A stretch of 64,000 nucleotides of DNA from Dama dama. Its lineage: Eukaryota > Chordata > Mammalia > Artiodactyla > Cervidae. Below, piece by piece: positions 1 through 10,771 of this stretch; position 1 is the stretch's first letter, and every line of letters begins with the position of its first letter. The notes below the pieces were generated by a model. The model had not been told where the DNA came from. It did not search any database and was given only the letters and a program-made list of their open reading frames with translations. The stretch lies in contig NC_083693.1 in NCBI RefSeq assembly GCF_033118175.1, positions 21,048,481 to 21,112,480 of the forward strand. Direction: 5' to 3'. The position numbers were made by a program, and so were the translations under genes.

Positions 1-121
1 TATTCATAGAGGTTGAAAACCATCTGCTGTAAAAACCATGGTTGAGAATCCCTTAAATTGCCCATATACAATCTAAGACAAATTTTCATGCACATTAAGC
101 TTGAGAATATTAGTTAGGCTA

Positions 122-352
122 TACATATGTGTATGTTAAGTTGCTTGTCCTGTCTGACTGTTTGCCACCCTATGGACTGTAGCCCACCAGGCTCTTCTGT
201 CCATGGGATTCTCCAGGCAAGAACACTGGAGTGGATTGCCATGCCCTCCTCCAGGGGATCTTCCCGACCCAGGGATCAGACCTGCATCCGTCACATCTCC
301 TGCATTGGCAGGTAGGTTCTTTACCGTGAGCACCACCTGGGAAGCCCGTTAC
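122..352 (-). mobile_element. Bov-tA SINE, antisense
   Basis: The BovA body (cagtc-type core, then the ccaggcaagaacactggag motif) runs into a tRNA-Glu-like head that ends in gggaagccc, read here as its complement. The 8-bp word ttaggcta flanks it (114-121 and 353-360) and fits a target-site duplication. Chance open frames on both strands run through it and are not genes. Confidence 0.92.
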
Positions 353-568
353 TTAGGCTACAGATAGCAATAAAAGGAAAGTCTCTCTATATTTACAAAT
401 ATTAGGATATTCAAATCACTCTCCTATAAAATAACTGGCAAATCTCTCTTGGCAGTTAAGTGATGAAGGAAGAGTTCTAAACCTGCTTACAAGGTTATGC
501 TATTCACATGTTACTATTAAGCTTCTAGAGCTTGAACACACATAAATAGATTTGTGTTTTTTATGAGT

Positions 569-774
569 AACTCAGCTGGTAAAGAATCTTCCTGCAATGC
601 AGGAGGCCTGGGTTTGATCCCTGGGTTGGGAAGATCCCCTGGAGGAGGCCACAGCAACCCACTCCAGTATTCTTGTCTGGAGAATCCCCATGGACAGGGG
701 AGCCTGGCAGGCTACAGTCCATGGGGTCGCAAAGAGTCGGACACGACTGAGTGATTAAGCATAGCACACAGAGC
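569..774 (+). mobile_element. Bov-tA SINE, sense
   Basis: The head carries the pol III A-box-like part (ctcagctggtaaagaatc) and a B-box-like gggtttgatccc. It is followed by the BovA body ending in cggacacgactgag. Possible short duplication atgagt at 563-568 and 775-780. Confidence 0.92.
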
Positions 775-1297
775 ATGAGTTAAATAAGATAATATACCTG
801 TGTCTTACAATGAATCAGGAGCCTGAAATCTACGGGAAACCTAAAAACTAGGTAATGTAATGTAAGTTCTTTTAGCTTCCATTATTCCTTTTAAAAATAA
901 TATGGAACAAAATAGTCCCAATGCCTTGGGCAGATATATTAAACACATTCAATAATTTAATCCTACCTGTAAGCCTTAAAGTTGGACATTATTATGCCTA
1001 TTTTACAGACAAGAACATTGAGGCTCATAAATACTGACTTTGAAGTCCCTACAAAATAATATGTAATAAAATTTTTTAAAAAATGATTTATTAAAAAAAA
1101 AAACTATTTACCTCTACAGATATTTTCATTTCATTTGAAGATGTCATTCAATGTCAATACATACATTTCATGACAACCTCACAAAAAGTCCAAAGAACTC
1201 CTCCATCAGGTTTACATTTAAAAAGTCAAGCTGCCCAAGGACCATTATATCCTCTTTGGAAATTTTTTGCATCTCTCTGGACCCAAATTATCAGAGA
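775..1297. other. Intergenic, AT-rich, with an old MIR inside
   Basis: No coding signal. Apart from the MIR piece at 930-1055 and A/T runs near 1070-1100, I recognise nothing here. Confidence 0.5.
930..1055 (-). mobile_element. MIR SINE fragment, antisense
   Basis: The string attatgcctattttacagacaa followed by gaggctcataaat matches the antisense MIR core (tttacagatgaggaaactgaggct). It is heavily mutated, as expected for this ancient mammalian SINE. Edges are approximate. Confidence 0.6.
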
Positions 1298-1498
1298 GTG
1301 AGTAAGTGAAAGTCAGTCAGTCATGTCCAACTCTTTGCAACTCCATGAACTATACAGTCCATCGAATTATCTAGGCCAGAATAATGGCGTTGGTAGCCTT
1401 TCCCTTCTCCAGGGAATCTTTCCAACCCAGGGATCAAACCCAGGTTTCCCACATTGTAGGCAGATTCTTTAGCAGCTGAGCCACAAGGAGATTGAAGG
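1298..1498 (-). mobile_element. Bov-tA SINE, antisense, diverged
   Basis: Antisense BovA body and tRNA-like head, more diverged than its neighbours (catgtccaactctttgcaac). Flanked by attatcagaga (1287-1297) and attattagaga (1499-1509), a target-site duplication with 10 of 11 bases matching. Confidence 0.9.
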
Positions 1499-1958
1499 AT
1501 TATTAGAGACCTGAGAGATGAAACACTCTTACTCTCTCTCTCTCAAATAATAATGATGATTTTAAAATAAAACAAAATAAAATTTCTTTTTTAAGGACAT
1601 GATTTATAAACCCTCTTAATTTCATCTGGCTAATTAACAGAAAGGAGAATGAAATTCACTTTTAACTGCTCTTTTAATGCCTTTTCCCACTATGCCAAAT
1701 GACTTACAGAAAAAATCTGTATGAAAAACAAATTAAAAAAAAAAAAGAAAAACAAATTCAGTGACAAAAAAATAATCAATAAAGTGGTCAGTAAAATTCT
1801 TTCCTTCCTTGCAAAAAATGAACAGGGGATCAGAAAATACTTCGTGATTTGATTTGAATATTGGTTGATGAGACTCAACTTTCTGATTTATATTCAGTTC
1901 ACTTGGTTTTTTGTTTGTTTGCTTGTTTATTGGGCTTAGAGGATTTACTTTTCTCCTA

Positions 1959-2176
1959 GTGAAGGTGAAAGTGAAATCGTTCAGTCGTGTCCGACTCTTT
2001 GTGACCCTGTGGACTGTAGCCCTCCAGGCTCCTCTGTCCATGGGATTCTCCAGGCAAGAATACTGGAGTGGGTTGCCAGTTCCTTCTCCAGGGGATCTCC
2101 CTGACCCAGGGATCGAACCCAGGTCTCCTGCATTGCAGGCAGACGCTTTAACCTCTGAGCCACCAGGGAAGCCCAC
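1959..2176 (-). mobile_element. Bov-tA SINE with perfect 12-bp target-site duplication
   Basis: Close to the family consensus (cgtgtccgactctttgtgac, atcgaacccaggtctcctgc). The flanks acttttctccta at 1947-1958 and 2177-2188 are identical. That and the preserved CpGs make this a fairly recent insertion. Confidence 0.95.
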
Positions 2177-2188
2177 ACTTTTCTCCTA

Positions 2189-2505
2189 AGTCCTTTACAA
2201 ATGGAGAACTCTTATCTTCTAGAATATATATGTCCAAATTGTGCCACTGTCCTCTAATTTCATTAATCCAGCAAAACAAGGGATTAACCAGCCTAGACCT
2301 GGAGCTGCAGCCTTCTCTTCTCTTAGCTCTCTGCCAAGGCAAAGGTAGGTTTATAAATTCAGCCACTGTGACGGACCAGATGCCATGTTCCATGCAGGGC
2401 AGCAGGGGATGGGTATTTGCATGGGTGGTAAAGGAAGGTCTCTCTGAGAAGAGATCCTGTGAGCAAGGATCTGAAGGAAGGAGAGCACAGCCTCTCTGCT
2501 CTGCA
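2189..2505. other. Unassigned single-copy sequence
   Basis: An open frame crosses here (2230-2595, plus strand) but runs on into the MIR at 2506 and resembles no family I know. I treat it as chance. No promoter or splice signals stand out. Confidence 0.4.
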
Positions 2506-2640
2506 GGCCCACACAGTTCACAGATGAGCAGGCTGAGGTTCAAAGAGATCAAGCAAATCGCTCAAGATCTCAAAAGCATGGAGTGGAAAAGGTGAGAGTC
2601 AAGTCTGTCTGACTTCAAAGCCAGTCACCTTGTCACCATA
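2506..2640 (-). mobile_element. MIR SINE, antisense
   Basis: The run cagatgagcaggctgaggtt, then caaagagatcaagcaaatcgctcaa, then gtctgtctgacttcaaagccag follows the antisense MIR consensus along most of its length. Confidence 0.75.
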
Positions 2641-3710
2641 TAAAAAATGTGAGTGTGAAATGATTCCCAGAGAAACAGACATGTTGAGAAGATGTTCACA
2701 CATATATGCAACTTGAGACGTGTGGGAAGGTTATCTTTGTTATCTTTGTCTCTTCTATCTTACTGCAAGGCAAGTGCTTTTAGCTCAGAGAAATTTGTCT
2801 CCTACCATCCAAATACAAGAGGGACTATGCAGAGAGACCTGTCGTCAACAACCAAAAGAAAACTGGAAAAGTTGCTCTTCCCTAGCAAATTGGCTCTGGT
2901 TTTTCTAATATACACAAAAACAGAATGATAAAAAAGGAAGAATTTAGACAAATATTTACACATATGGTGGGCGAGGACACCTGGCAGAGCAGGTGAATCA
3001 GCTACAGAACGATATGCTGCCTGCAGATTCAACTACGAGGAAAAGTGACACATTTTGCAGTTAAATTTAATGCAAACCTGTTCTCCAAATTAGCCTCCAA
3101 ACTCAGTAGAAATTAAGGATTCCTTTGTTTTCTTTTACATGCACAAGGAGATTTTAAAAAATCAACTGTTTGTGTGGACTGACCCTCCATTCTACAGAAA
3201 CTAATTTATGAGGACAGAATGTAAAATGTCTGCATCTTACTCAGATTTGGGATGACATCTATAATCATCCCAGAATAAAATCCAGCCTTTGCAAGTATAG
3301 CTCTTGCCATTAGTATAAGCACAAATGTGAACAACTGTAATGATGATTTAATTGAACATAGATGTTGGCTGAATACCAGTGCAAAACACCATGCATTTTA
3401 AATCAATCACAATCCATATTAGTTCAGCACTCATAATAGGCTATTTCCTGTAACAAATGTAAAAGGACAGAATCTCAGCCTCATGGGAGTTTATAACCTA
3501 CACAACCACATATCTTACATTTAAACCTTTGATATTTCATCAGAAGGCAAGGGGGAATTGGACAAAAGTTGTAATTTGGCATCAATGAGCAATTTATTTT
3601 TGCATAATGAGTTCAATGTTTCTGAGGAATAATTTAATATTCTGTAGTATTATTAATTACATTAATGGTCATTTTTGCACAAATATTTATTGAGACATCC
3701 ACTATGCTTT
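2641..3710. other. Unassigned single-copy sequence
   Basis: About 1 kb, AT-rich and CpG-poor. Several 60-80-codon frames exist on both strands but overlap each other and show no recognisable motif. No ruminant repeat is seen. Confidence 0.45.
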
Positions 3711-4245
3711 TATTGTTGTTGCTATTGTTGCTAAGTCATGTCTGACTCTCTGCTGCATGAACTGCACACGCCAGGCTTCCTTGTCCTTCGCTATCTCCTG
3801 GAGTTTGCTCAAACCCATGTCCATTGAGTTGGTGATGTTATCCAACCATCTCAGCTTCTGCCACCCCCTTCTCCTTTTGCCTTCAATCTTTCCCAGCACC
3901 AGAGTCTTTTCCAATGAGTTGCCTAAAGTACTTAAGCTGACGTTTCAGCAGCAGTCCTTCCAATGAATATTCAGGACTGATTTCCTTTAGGACTGACAGG
4001 TTTGATCTCCTTGTAGTCCAAGAGACTCTCAAGAGTCTTCTCCTGTACTACAATTCAAAAGCATCAATTCTTCGGCACTTGGCCTTCTTTAGGGACCTAC
4101 TTTCACATCTGTACATGACTATTGGAAAAGCCATAGCTTTGACTGTACTAGCCTTTGTAAGCAAAATGATGTCCCTGCTTTTAAGTACAGTGCCTAGGTT
4201 TGTCATAGCTTTCCTTCCAAGGAGCAAGCATCTTGAAATTTCATG
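3711..4245 (-). mobile_element. BovB LINE, 3' end, antisense
   Basis: Begins with the antisense BovB tail (gttgttgctaagtcatgtctg). It runs through the 3' UTR and C-terminal ORF2 region (ttcccagcaccagagtcttttcc, aatattcaggactgatttcc) and breaks off near tttcatggtttgag. 5'-truncated, as is usual for this RTE-clade element. It is more diverged than most copies here. Confidence 0.92.
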
Positions 4246-4492
4246 GTTTGAGCAGAACGTAACTATTAAACTGATGCTTTATTCTTCTTCATCTGTATCT
4301 TTAACTAAAGTTGAATAGAGTTGTAATGACATGGTTGTGTTTTAATGAACATGTACTTCTAATGCAGAGTGAGGGATTTTTTTCAAGAGGTTGAAAAATG
4401 TTGTCTTACACCTTACAGAATGATTTGACTTTTCACAATGCATGTTTCAGGAAGTATCAAATGTGTACGATGTCCAAGCCCTTTAACATACA

Positions 4493-5135
4493 TTATCAGT
4501 TCAGTTCAGTTACTCAGTCATGTCTGACTCTTTGCGACCCCATGGACTGCAGCACACTAGGCTCCCCTGTCCATCATCAACTCCTGGAGCTTGCTCAAAC
4601 TCATGTTCACTGAGTTGGTGATGCCATCCAATCATCTTATCCTCTGTCATCCTCTTTTCCTCCTGCCTTCAATATGTCCCAGCATCAGGGTCTTTTCCAG
4701 TGAGTCAGTTTTTCGCATCAGGTGGCCAAAGTGTTGGAGTTTCAGCTTCGGCATTAGTCCCTCCAATGAATATTCAGGACTGATCTCCTTTAAGATTGAC
4801 TGGTTTGATCTCCTTGCAGTCCAAGGGACTCTCAAGAGTCTTCTCCAACACCACAGTTCAAAAGCATCAATTCTTCTGCACTCAGTTTTCTTTATAGCCC
4901 AACTCTCACATCCATGCATGACTACTGGAAAAACCATAGCCTGACCAGACGGACCTTTGCTGGCAAAGTAATGTCTCTGCTTTTTAATATGCTATATAGG
5001 TTTGTCATAGCTTTTCTTCCAAGGAGCAAGCATCTTTTAATTTCATGGCTGCAGTCATCATCTGCAGTGATTTTGGCATCCAAGAAAACAAAGTCGGTTA
5101 CTGTTTCTATTGTTTTCCCATCTATTTACCATGAA
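4493..5135 (-). mobile_element. BovB LINE, 3' end, antisense
   Basis: Starts at the cagttcagttcag 3' terminus and extends to ccatctatttaccatgaagtg. The reverse frame at 4647-4937 encodes the ORF2 C-terminal stretch (VMHGCESWAIKKTE-type). Same strand and nearly the same segment as the BovB at 3711-4245, only 0.25 kb away. I saw no convincing target-site duplication. Confidence 0.94.
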
Positions 5136-5187
5136 GTGTTTAGGCTTTGCAACACTCTGTGATATAAATGCTGCTATGGACTTCAAT

Positions 5188-5369
5188 ATACCTTTTCTAT
5201 AAGACATATTTTCTTCCCACTGGTGGAAGAGTTCTATTTCAATGAAAAAATTTTTAAAAAGAAGAAAAAAAAAGACAACCTCTGCTATAACCAGCCATTG
5301 ATCTGGTTAAAAGAACTATGTGCTACAGGTTAAATTAGATAGACTGACATTTCACTGTGCTGGGGATGA
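5188..5369. repeat. Local duplication, copy 1
   Basis: This 182-bp segment recurs at 6512-6698 in the same orientation. By eye there are about seven substitutions plus a length change in an AAG-rich run, so roughly 96% identity. I do not recognise it as a known repeat. Copy 1 is followed directly by an L1 3' end. Confidence 0.85.
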
Positions 5370-5375
5370 AAACAA

Positions 5376-5772
5376 CCAAACAAATTGTGGTATGTCCATA
5401 CAATGAAATATTGTTCAATCACAAGAAAAATGAAGCACTGATATGTTACAACTTTTAAGACCCTTGGAAGCATTATGCTAAGTGAAAGACCCAAGAGACC
5501 ACCTATTACATCAACAAATTTATAGGAAATATATATTAATATAATAGGTAAACCCAGAGAAACAGGAAGCAGATTGGTGGTTTTCAAGAGTTGGCCAGAA
5601 GGAAGAAGGGGAAATACATGTTTATTTCATAAGAGGTTTCCTTTCAGGGTGATGAAAATATTTTGAAAATTAATAGAGGTTGTGCTTGCACAACATCGTG
5701 AATGAACTAAATGGTACTGAATTGTTCACTTTAAAATGATTAATTTTATGTTGTGTGAATTCCTGTCAGTAA
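5376..5772 (+). mobile_element. L1 LINE 3' end (L1M-type), sense
   Basis: The end matches the old L1 3' UTR signature: gcttgcacaacatcgtgaat, then actgaattgttcactttaaaatg, then ttaattttatgttgtgtgaattcc. Upstream, ctaagtgaaagacccaagagac also fits L1 3' UTR. No ORF2 is left. Confidence 0.85.
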
Positions 5773-5791
5773 ATGAAAGGAGTAACAAAGG

Positions 5792-6056
5792 CTGCTAAGT
5801 CACTTCAGTCGTGTCCGACTCCGTGTGACCCCATAGATGCCAGCCCATCAGGCTCCCACATCCCTGGGATTCTCCAGGCAAGAACACTGGAGTGGGTTGC
5901 CATTTCCTTCTCGAGTGCATGAAAGTGAAAAGTGAAAATGAAGTCGCTCAGTCGTGTCCGACTCTTAGCGACCCCATGGACTGTAGTCTACCAGGCTCCT
6001 CCGTCCAGGGGATTTTCCAGGCAAGAGTACTGGAGTGGGGTGCCATTGCCTTCTCC
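5792..6056 (-). mobile_element. Bov-A2 SINE dimer with 12-bp duplication
   Basis: Two BovA monomers are joined by the tgcatgaaagtgaaaagtgaaa linker, with a short ctgct tail remnant at the low end. Flanked by identical gagtaacaaagg at 5780-5791 and 6057-6068. Bov-A2 is a pecoran family. Confidence 0.97.
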
Positions 6057-6068
6057 GAGTAACAAAGG

Positions 6069-6511
6069 AAAGACAGACAAATGAGTAAAAGGAAGGAAAT
6101 GATTGATTCAGGATCACTCACAGGTGTTCAAAAATGGCAGAACACAGCCGAAGTTGAATCTATGTTGTGCTCCCCTTCAGTTCCATCCCTGCCTGCAAGT
6201 GGCTCGCTGTTTCACCAAGCAGAACCATTACAGCCATACCTATCTTGAGCTCTCTTTACTGTTGTGTTTTATAATTCAAATGAAATAAATCTTATTAGTT
6301 AAAAGCAGTGCCCAAAATGGTAAAACAAAGTCCTCTGGATTTTCACTCCTCAGCATTTTTTACTGTGTTAACAATTAACTGTAACTTCTTGTTTTGCTGA
6401 GTGACACAGGATCAGAGGTCTGGCTTCAGGAAACATTGTTATGGTTTAAGACAAATGATACTTCCAAAAATTTTACTATATTGTCTGAACCTGAATGGGG
6501 ATTGATAAAGA
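6069..6511. other. Unassigned single-copy sequence
   Basis: No known repeat seen. Open frames at 6103-6288 and 6394-6630 are short, and the second ends in a poly-Lys run translated from an AAG-rich tract inside the local duplication. I do not consider either a gene. Confidence 0.4.
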
Positions 6512-6698
6512 ATACCTTTTCTATAAGACATATTTTCTTCCCACTAGTGGAAGGGTTCTATTTCAGTGAAAAATTTTTTAAAAAGAAGAAGAAGAAGAAA
6601 AAGACAACCTCTGCTATAACCAGCCATTGACCTGGTTAAATGAACTATGTGCTACAAGTTAAATTAGATAGACTGACATTTCACTGTGCTGGGGATGA
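6512..6698. repeat. Local duplication, copy 2
   Basis: Second copy of the segment at 5188-5369. It shares ataccttttctataagacat at its start and cactgtgctggggatga at its end. The sequence beyond both ends differs from copy 1, so the duplication unit is short. Confidence 0.85.
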
Positions 6699-6954
6699 CA
6701 AACAAACTGAAAACTGATGAAGAGACAATGAAAGTAAATGAGCCCAAGGAGCTTGCAAATAAACTATGCTTCACCTCATCCAAAATACATGAACTTTTAA
6801 TATTCCATTGACTTATTGTATATTGATATTTTGGACCTGCTGTATCATAAATAAGGCCTTATCATCAGAATGATGATCTCCAACCTAGGAGTTTCTCCTT
6901 CCAAGAAGAGAAACTGAGTGTGCATAAAGTCAAATAAAATACCTCCCATTACTA

Positions 6955-8515
6955 TTAAGTTCAGTTCCATTGCTCAGTCGTGTCCGACTCTTTGTGACCC
7001 CATGGACCTCAGCATACCAGGCTTCCCTGTCCATCATCAACTCCCAGAGCTTGCTCAAACTCATGTTCATCAAGTCGGTGATGCCATCCAAATATCTCAC
7101 CCTCTGTCATCCCCTTCTCTCCCTGCCTTCAATATTTCTTTTCATTTCATGGCTGCAGTCACCATCTGCAATGATTTTGGAGCCCAAAAAAATAAAGTCT
7201 GTCACGGTTTTCATTGGTTCCCCATCTATTTGTCCTGAAGTGAATGGACCAGATGCCATGATCTTAGTTTTCTGAATTTTGTGTTTTAAGCCAACCTTTT
7301 CACTCTTCTCTTTCACTTTCACCAAGAGGATCTTTAGTTCTTCTTTGCTTTCTGCCATAAGGGTGGTGGCATCTGTGTATCTGAAAATATTTATATTTTT
7401 CCCAGCTATCTTGGTTCCAGCTTGTGCATTTTTCATGATGTACTCTGCATAGAAGTTAAATAAGCAGGGTAACAATATAAAGACTTGACGTAGTCCTTTC
7501 TCAATTTGGAACCAGTCTGTTGTTCCATGTCCAGTTCTAATTGCTGCTTCTTGACCTGCATACAGATTTCTCAGGAGGCAGGTCAGGTGGTCTGGTATTT
7601 CCATCTTTTTAAGAATTTTTCACAATTTGTTGTGATCTACACAGTCAAAGGCTTTGGCATAGTCAATAAAGCAGAAGTAAATGTTTTTCTGGAACTCTCT
7701 TGCTTTTTCAGTGATCCAATGGATGCCAGCAATATAATCTCTGGTTCTTCTGCCTTTTCTAAATCCAGCTTGAACATCTGGAAGTTCACAGTTCATGTAT
7801 TGTTGAAGCCTGGCTTGGAAAATTTTGAGCATTACTTTGCTAGTGTGTGAGATGAGTGCAATTGTGTGGTAGTTTGAATATTCTTTGGCATTGCCTTTCT
7901 TTGGGATTGGAATGAAAACTGACCTTTTCCAGTCCTGTGGCCACTGCTGAGTTTTCCAAGTTTTCTGGCATATTGAGCACAGCTTTAACAGCATCTTCTT
8001 TTAGGATTTGAAATAACTCAACTGGAATTCCATCACATCTACCAGCTTCGTTCGTAGTGATGTTTCCTAAGGCCCACTTGACTTCACATTCCAGGATATC
8101 TGGCTCTAGGTGAGTGATCACACCATAGTGGTATCTGGGTCATAAATACTTTTTTTTTTTTTTTTTGTATAGTTCTGTGTGTTCTTACCACCTCTTAATA
8201 TCTTCTACTTGGTCCATACCATTTCTGTCCTTTATTGTGCCCATCTTTGCATGCAATATTCCCTTGTTATCTTTAATTTTCTTGAAGAGATCTCTAGTCT
8301 TTCCCATTCTATTGTTTTCCTCTATTTCTTTGCATTGCTCACTGGGGAAGGCTTTCTATCTCTCCTTGCTATTCTTTGGAACTCTGCCTTCAAGTGGGTG
8401 TATCTTTCCTTTTTTCCTTTGCCTTTATCTTCTCTTGTTTTCACAGCTGTTTGTAAGGCCTCCTCAGACAACCATTTTGTCTTTTCGCATTTCTCTTTCT
8501 TGGGGATGATCTTGA
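6955..8515 (-). mobile_element. BovB LINE, 1.56 kb, antisense, internally deleted
   Basis: Starts at the BovB 3' terminus and jumps near 7135 from the 3' UTR (caatatttctt) to the ORF2 segment catttcatggctgcagtcacc, losing several hundred bases. It then covers the reverse-transcriptase region. The catalytic Tyr-Ala-Asp-Asp site is changed to Tyr-Thr-Asp-Ala (7368-7379). A poly-T run interrupts it at about 8150-8166. Flanks cccattacta at 6945-6954 and 8516-8525 are identical, so the whole block was one insertion. Dead element. Confidence 0.95.
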
Positions 8516-8525
8516 CCCATTACTA

Positions 8526-9605
8526 ATACTGGTAGCCAAAAATAAGTAGGAAACCCAGAAGTAAATATAATCAAACATTCATGCACTGTTTTTATTGTTA
8601 TGTTAAAGATTTTACAATCTGTTAAATTTAATATGAATAGTATTCTCAACTAGATGAGTTCTTCCAGTTGCCTTGATCAAAGTATACAAAGATGAAATTT
8701 TGGTATGTCTCTCCTCACAGAAACATATCATGAAATATATACTTTTATTACTATTCTTGTACATAGTTATCACTACTATAGGTGTATTACCCAACATAGG
8801 TGATTATATTATTACTTTTAAATTCCAGTTGGATTATTTTTGAATACACATTGACTTAATGTGTCTCTAGTGATGATTTACATAATCAATCAGCACCCAT
8901 GATGACCTTCAGTGGAAGTTATGATAACATTGGTAAGTCTGTCACATGGAACACACGTCACATGGAAGTAATTTTTTTTTTCTCCACCCATAAACTGGCT
9001 GAGAATTATTTTTAAGCCATTGACAAAATGGCACAAATGCCTAAAAGTTGTGGTTATAAATTTTAGCCTTGGCCATACTGAACACTTTGCTTAATATCTG
9101 TGTCCATGTACCTCGATATTAAAATATGTGAAGAAAACTATGTGACTTTGTTTCTTTCTTAAGAATTCCAAGAAGCTATTCATTCTCACTTATCCAATCA
9201 GTATAAGATTTTTTTATAAATTGCAGAATTTAAGAGGTAAATTGGGCTTCTATTAATATATTTGATAATGTTCTCAGAAGATGAACTAGAAACACTCTCT
9301 TGAGGACCTCAGCCCTGACATAGTTGAATCCTTTAGAAATTTCTGTATTGAAATCTAGTTGGCTCATTATGAATTAAGTTTTCTGGACCCTAAGATACTA
9401 CTTTCTAACAGCAAAATAGAGCACTTTTCAGAAAAAAATAAATAAATAAAACAGTAAGAATGACAATGCTTGGCAGGTGATTTCCTAACTTAGACAAAAA
9501 TGCTTTAAACTGAAAACTGAGGGTACAATGGAAAGCCATTATTTTAAACAGAAGAATCCAAGATTAGCAAAGATTACAAGTGAGACATGGAAAAACACTA
9601 TAAAT
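8526..9605. other. Unassigned AT-rich single-copy sequence
   Basis: About 1.1 kb with no repeat I can name, no long frame, and few CpG. Nothing functional is visible. Confidence 0.45.
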
Positions 9606-9747
9606 GTGGTTCTCAACTAGTCAGAAAATAACTGAGAAGTATTAAGAATCTGAATTTCCATGCAGGAACCTGAGGTTGGGATTCTAAAAAACAGCTTTTA
9701 AAAAGCTCCTATGGTGATTATCATCTGAAGTCAAATTTGAGAACCAC
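9606..9747. mobile_element. MER5-like hAT MITE
   Basis: A 142-bp element with perfect 11-bp terminal inverted repeats: gtggttctcaa at 9606-9616 and ttgagaaccac at 9737-9747. The termini and the inner gcttttaaaaagctcctatggtgat resemble MER5A/B (hAT-Charlie) MITEs. Non-autonomous. Confidence 0.8.
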
Positions 9748-9998
9748 TGAACTACTAGTTATGGATAAGAATAAATTCAGATGTTGATATAATGATACTA
9801 AGCATATAAGCAATAAACAAAGTAAACATATGCCATTGGAATTTCATCAAATCAGATCTTTCAGGAATATTAATCTCTTCTCCCACTGTGTTTTCAAAGA
9901 AGCCACAAAACCAAGATGAGATAAAACAAAGACACTGGAGGAATTAGAAGTCTCTGGTGACTCTAGAACAAATACTAAAAACAATCCATTTCCTATCT

Positions 9999-10127
9999 GC
10001 TGCTGCTTCTAAGTCACTTCAGTCGTGTCCGACTCTGTGCGACCCCATAGACCACAGCCCACCAGGCTCCCCATCCCTGGGATTCTCCAGGCAAGAACAC
10101 TGGAGTGGGTTGTCATTTCCTTCCACA
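9999..10127 (-). mobile_element. BovA monomer SINE
   Basis: A single BovA unit with a ctgctgctgct tail at its low end, so its sense is minus. Flanked by identical atttcctatct at 9988-9998 and 10128-10138, an 11-bp duplication. Confidence 0.95.
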
Positions 10128-10246
10128 ATTTCCTATCTAGATTAACATAAATCCTCACACTATGGCCAATTTTTCATTATAATCCCAAAGAAGGGCAATG
10201 CCAAAGAATGTTCAAGCTACCACACGATTGTGCTCATTTCACATGC

Positions 10247-10383
10247 CATCCATGGGATCTACCAGGCAAGAGTACTAGAGTGGGTTGCCATTTGCTTCTC
10301 CAGGGGATCTTCCTGACCCAGGGATTGAACCCAGGTCTCCTGCATTGTAGGCAGACGCTTTACCATCTGAGTCACCAGGGAAG
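10247..10383 (-). mobile_element. Bov-tA SINE nested in BovB (first)
   Basis: A truncated antisense Bov-tA starting inside the BovA body. Flanked by identical tcacatgc at 10239-10246 and 10384-10391. The BovB sequence resumes correctly after the second copy, which proves the order: BovB first, SINE later. Confidence 0.93.
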
Positions 10384-10594
10384 TCACATGCTAACAAGGT
10401 CATGCTCAAAATCTTACAAGTTAGTTTTTAACATTACATGACCTGAGATCTTTCAAATGTACAAGCTGGATTTAGAAAAGGCAGAGGAGCCAGAGATAAA
10501 ATTGCCAACATTTCTTGGGTCATAGAAAAAAGCAAGAGAATTCCAGAAAAATATCTAAATTTCTCCTTCATTCACTATGCTAAAGCCTTTGACT

Positions 10595-10771
10595 GAGCGA
10601 GTGAAGTGAGTAAAAGTCACTCAGTCGTGTGCGGCTCTTTTCGACCCCGTGGACTATACAGTCCATGGAATTCTCCAGGCCAGAATACTGGAATGGGTAG
10701 CCTTTCTCTTCTCCAGGAGATCTTTCCAACTTAAGGATAGAACCCAGGTCTCCCACATTGCAGGCAGATTC
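10595..10771 (-). mobile_element. Bov-tA SINE nested in BovB (second)
   Basis: Antisense Bov-tA inserted just after the codons for AFDxxDH (cctttgactg). The word ttgact appears on both sides. About eight BovB bases are missing at the junction, so a small deletion accompanied or followed the insertion. Confidence 0.88.

Noticed and set aside
554..754. Recurring SLAGYSPWGRKESDTTE-type peptides on many lines as a protein family
   Set aside because: They are translations of the BovA body in one frame and recur wherever the SINE does.
2230..2595. 121-codon plus-strand frame
   Set aside because: Its second half is antisense MIR sequence and it matches no family. An equally long frame lies on the other strand.
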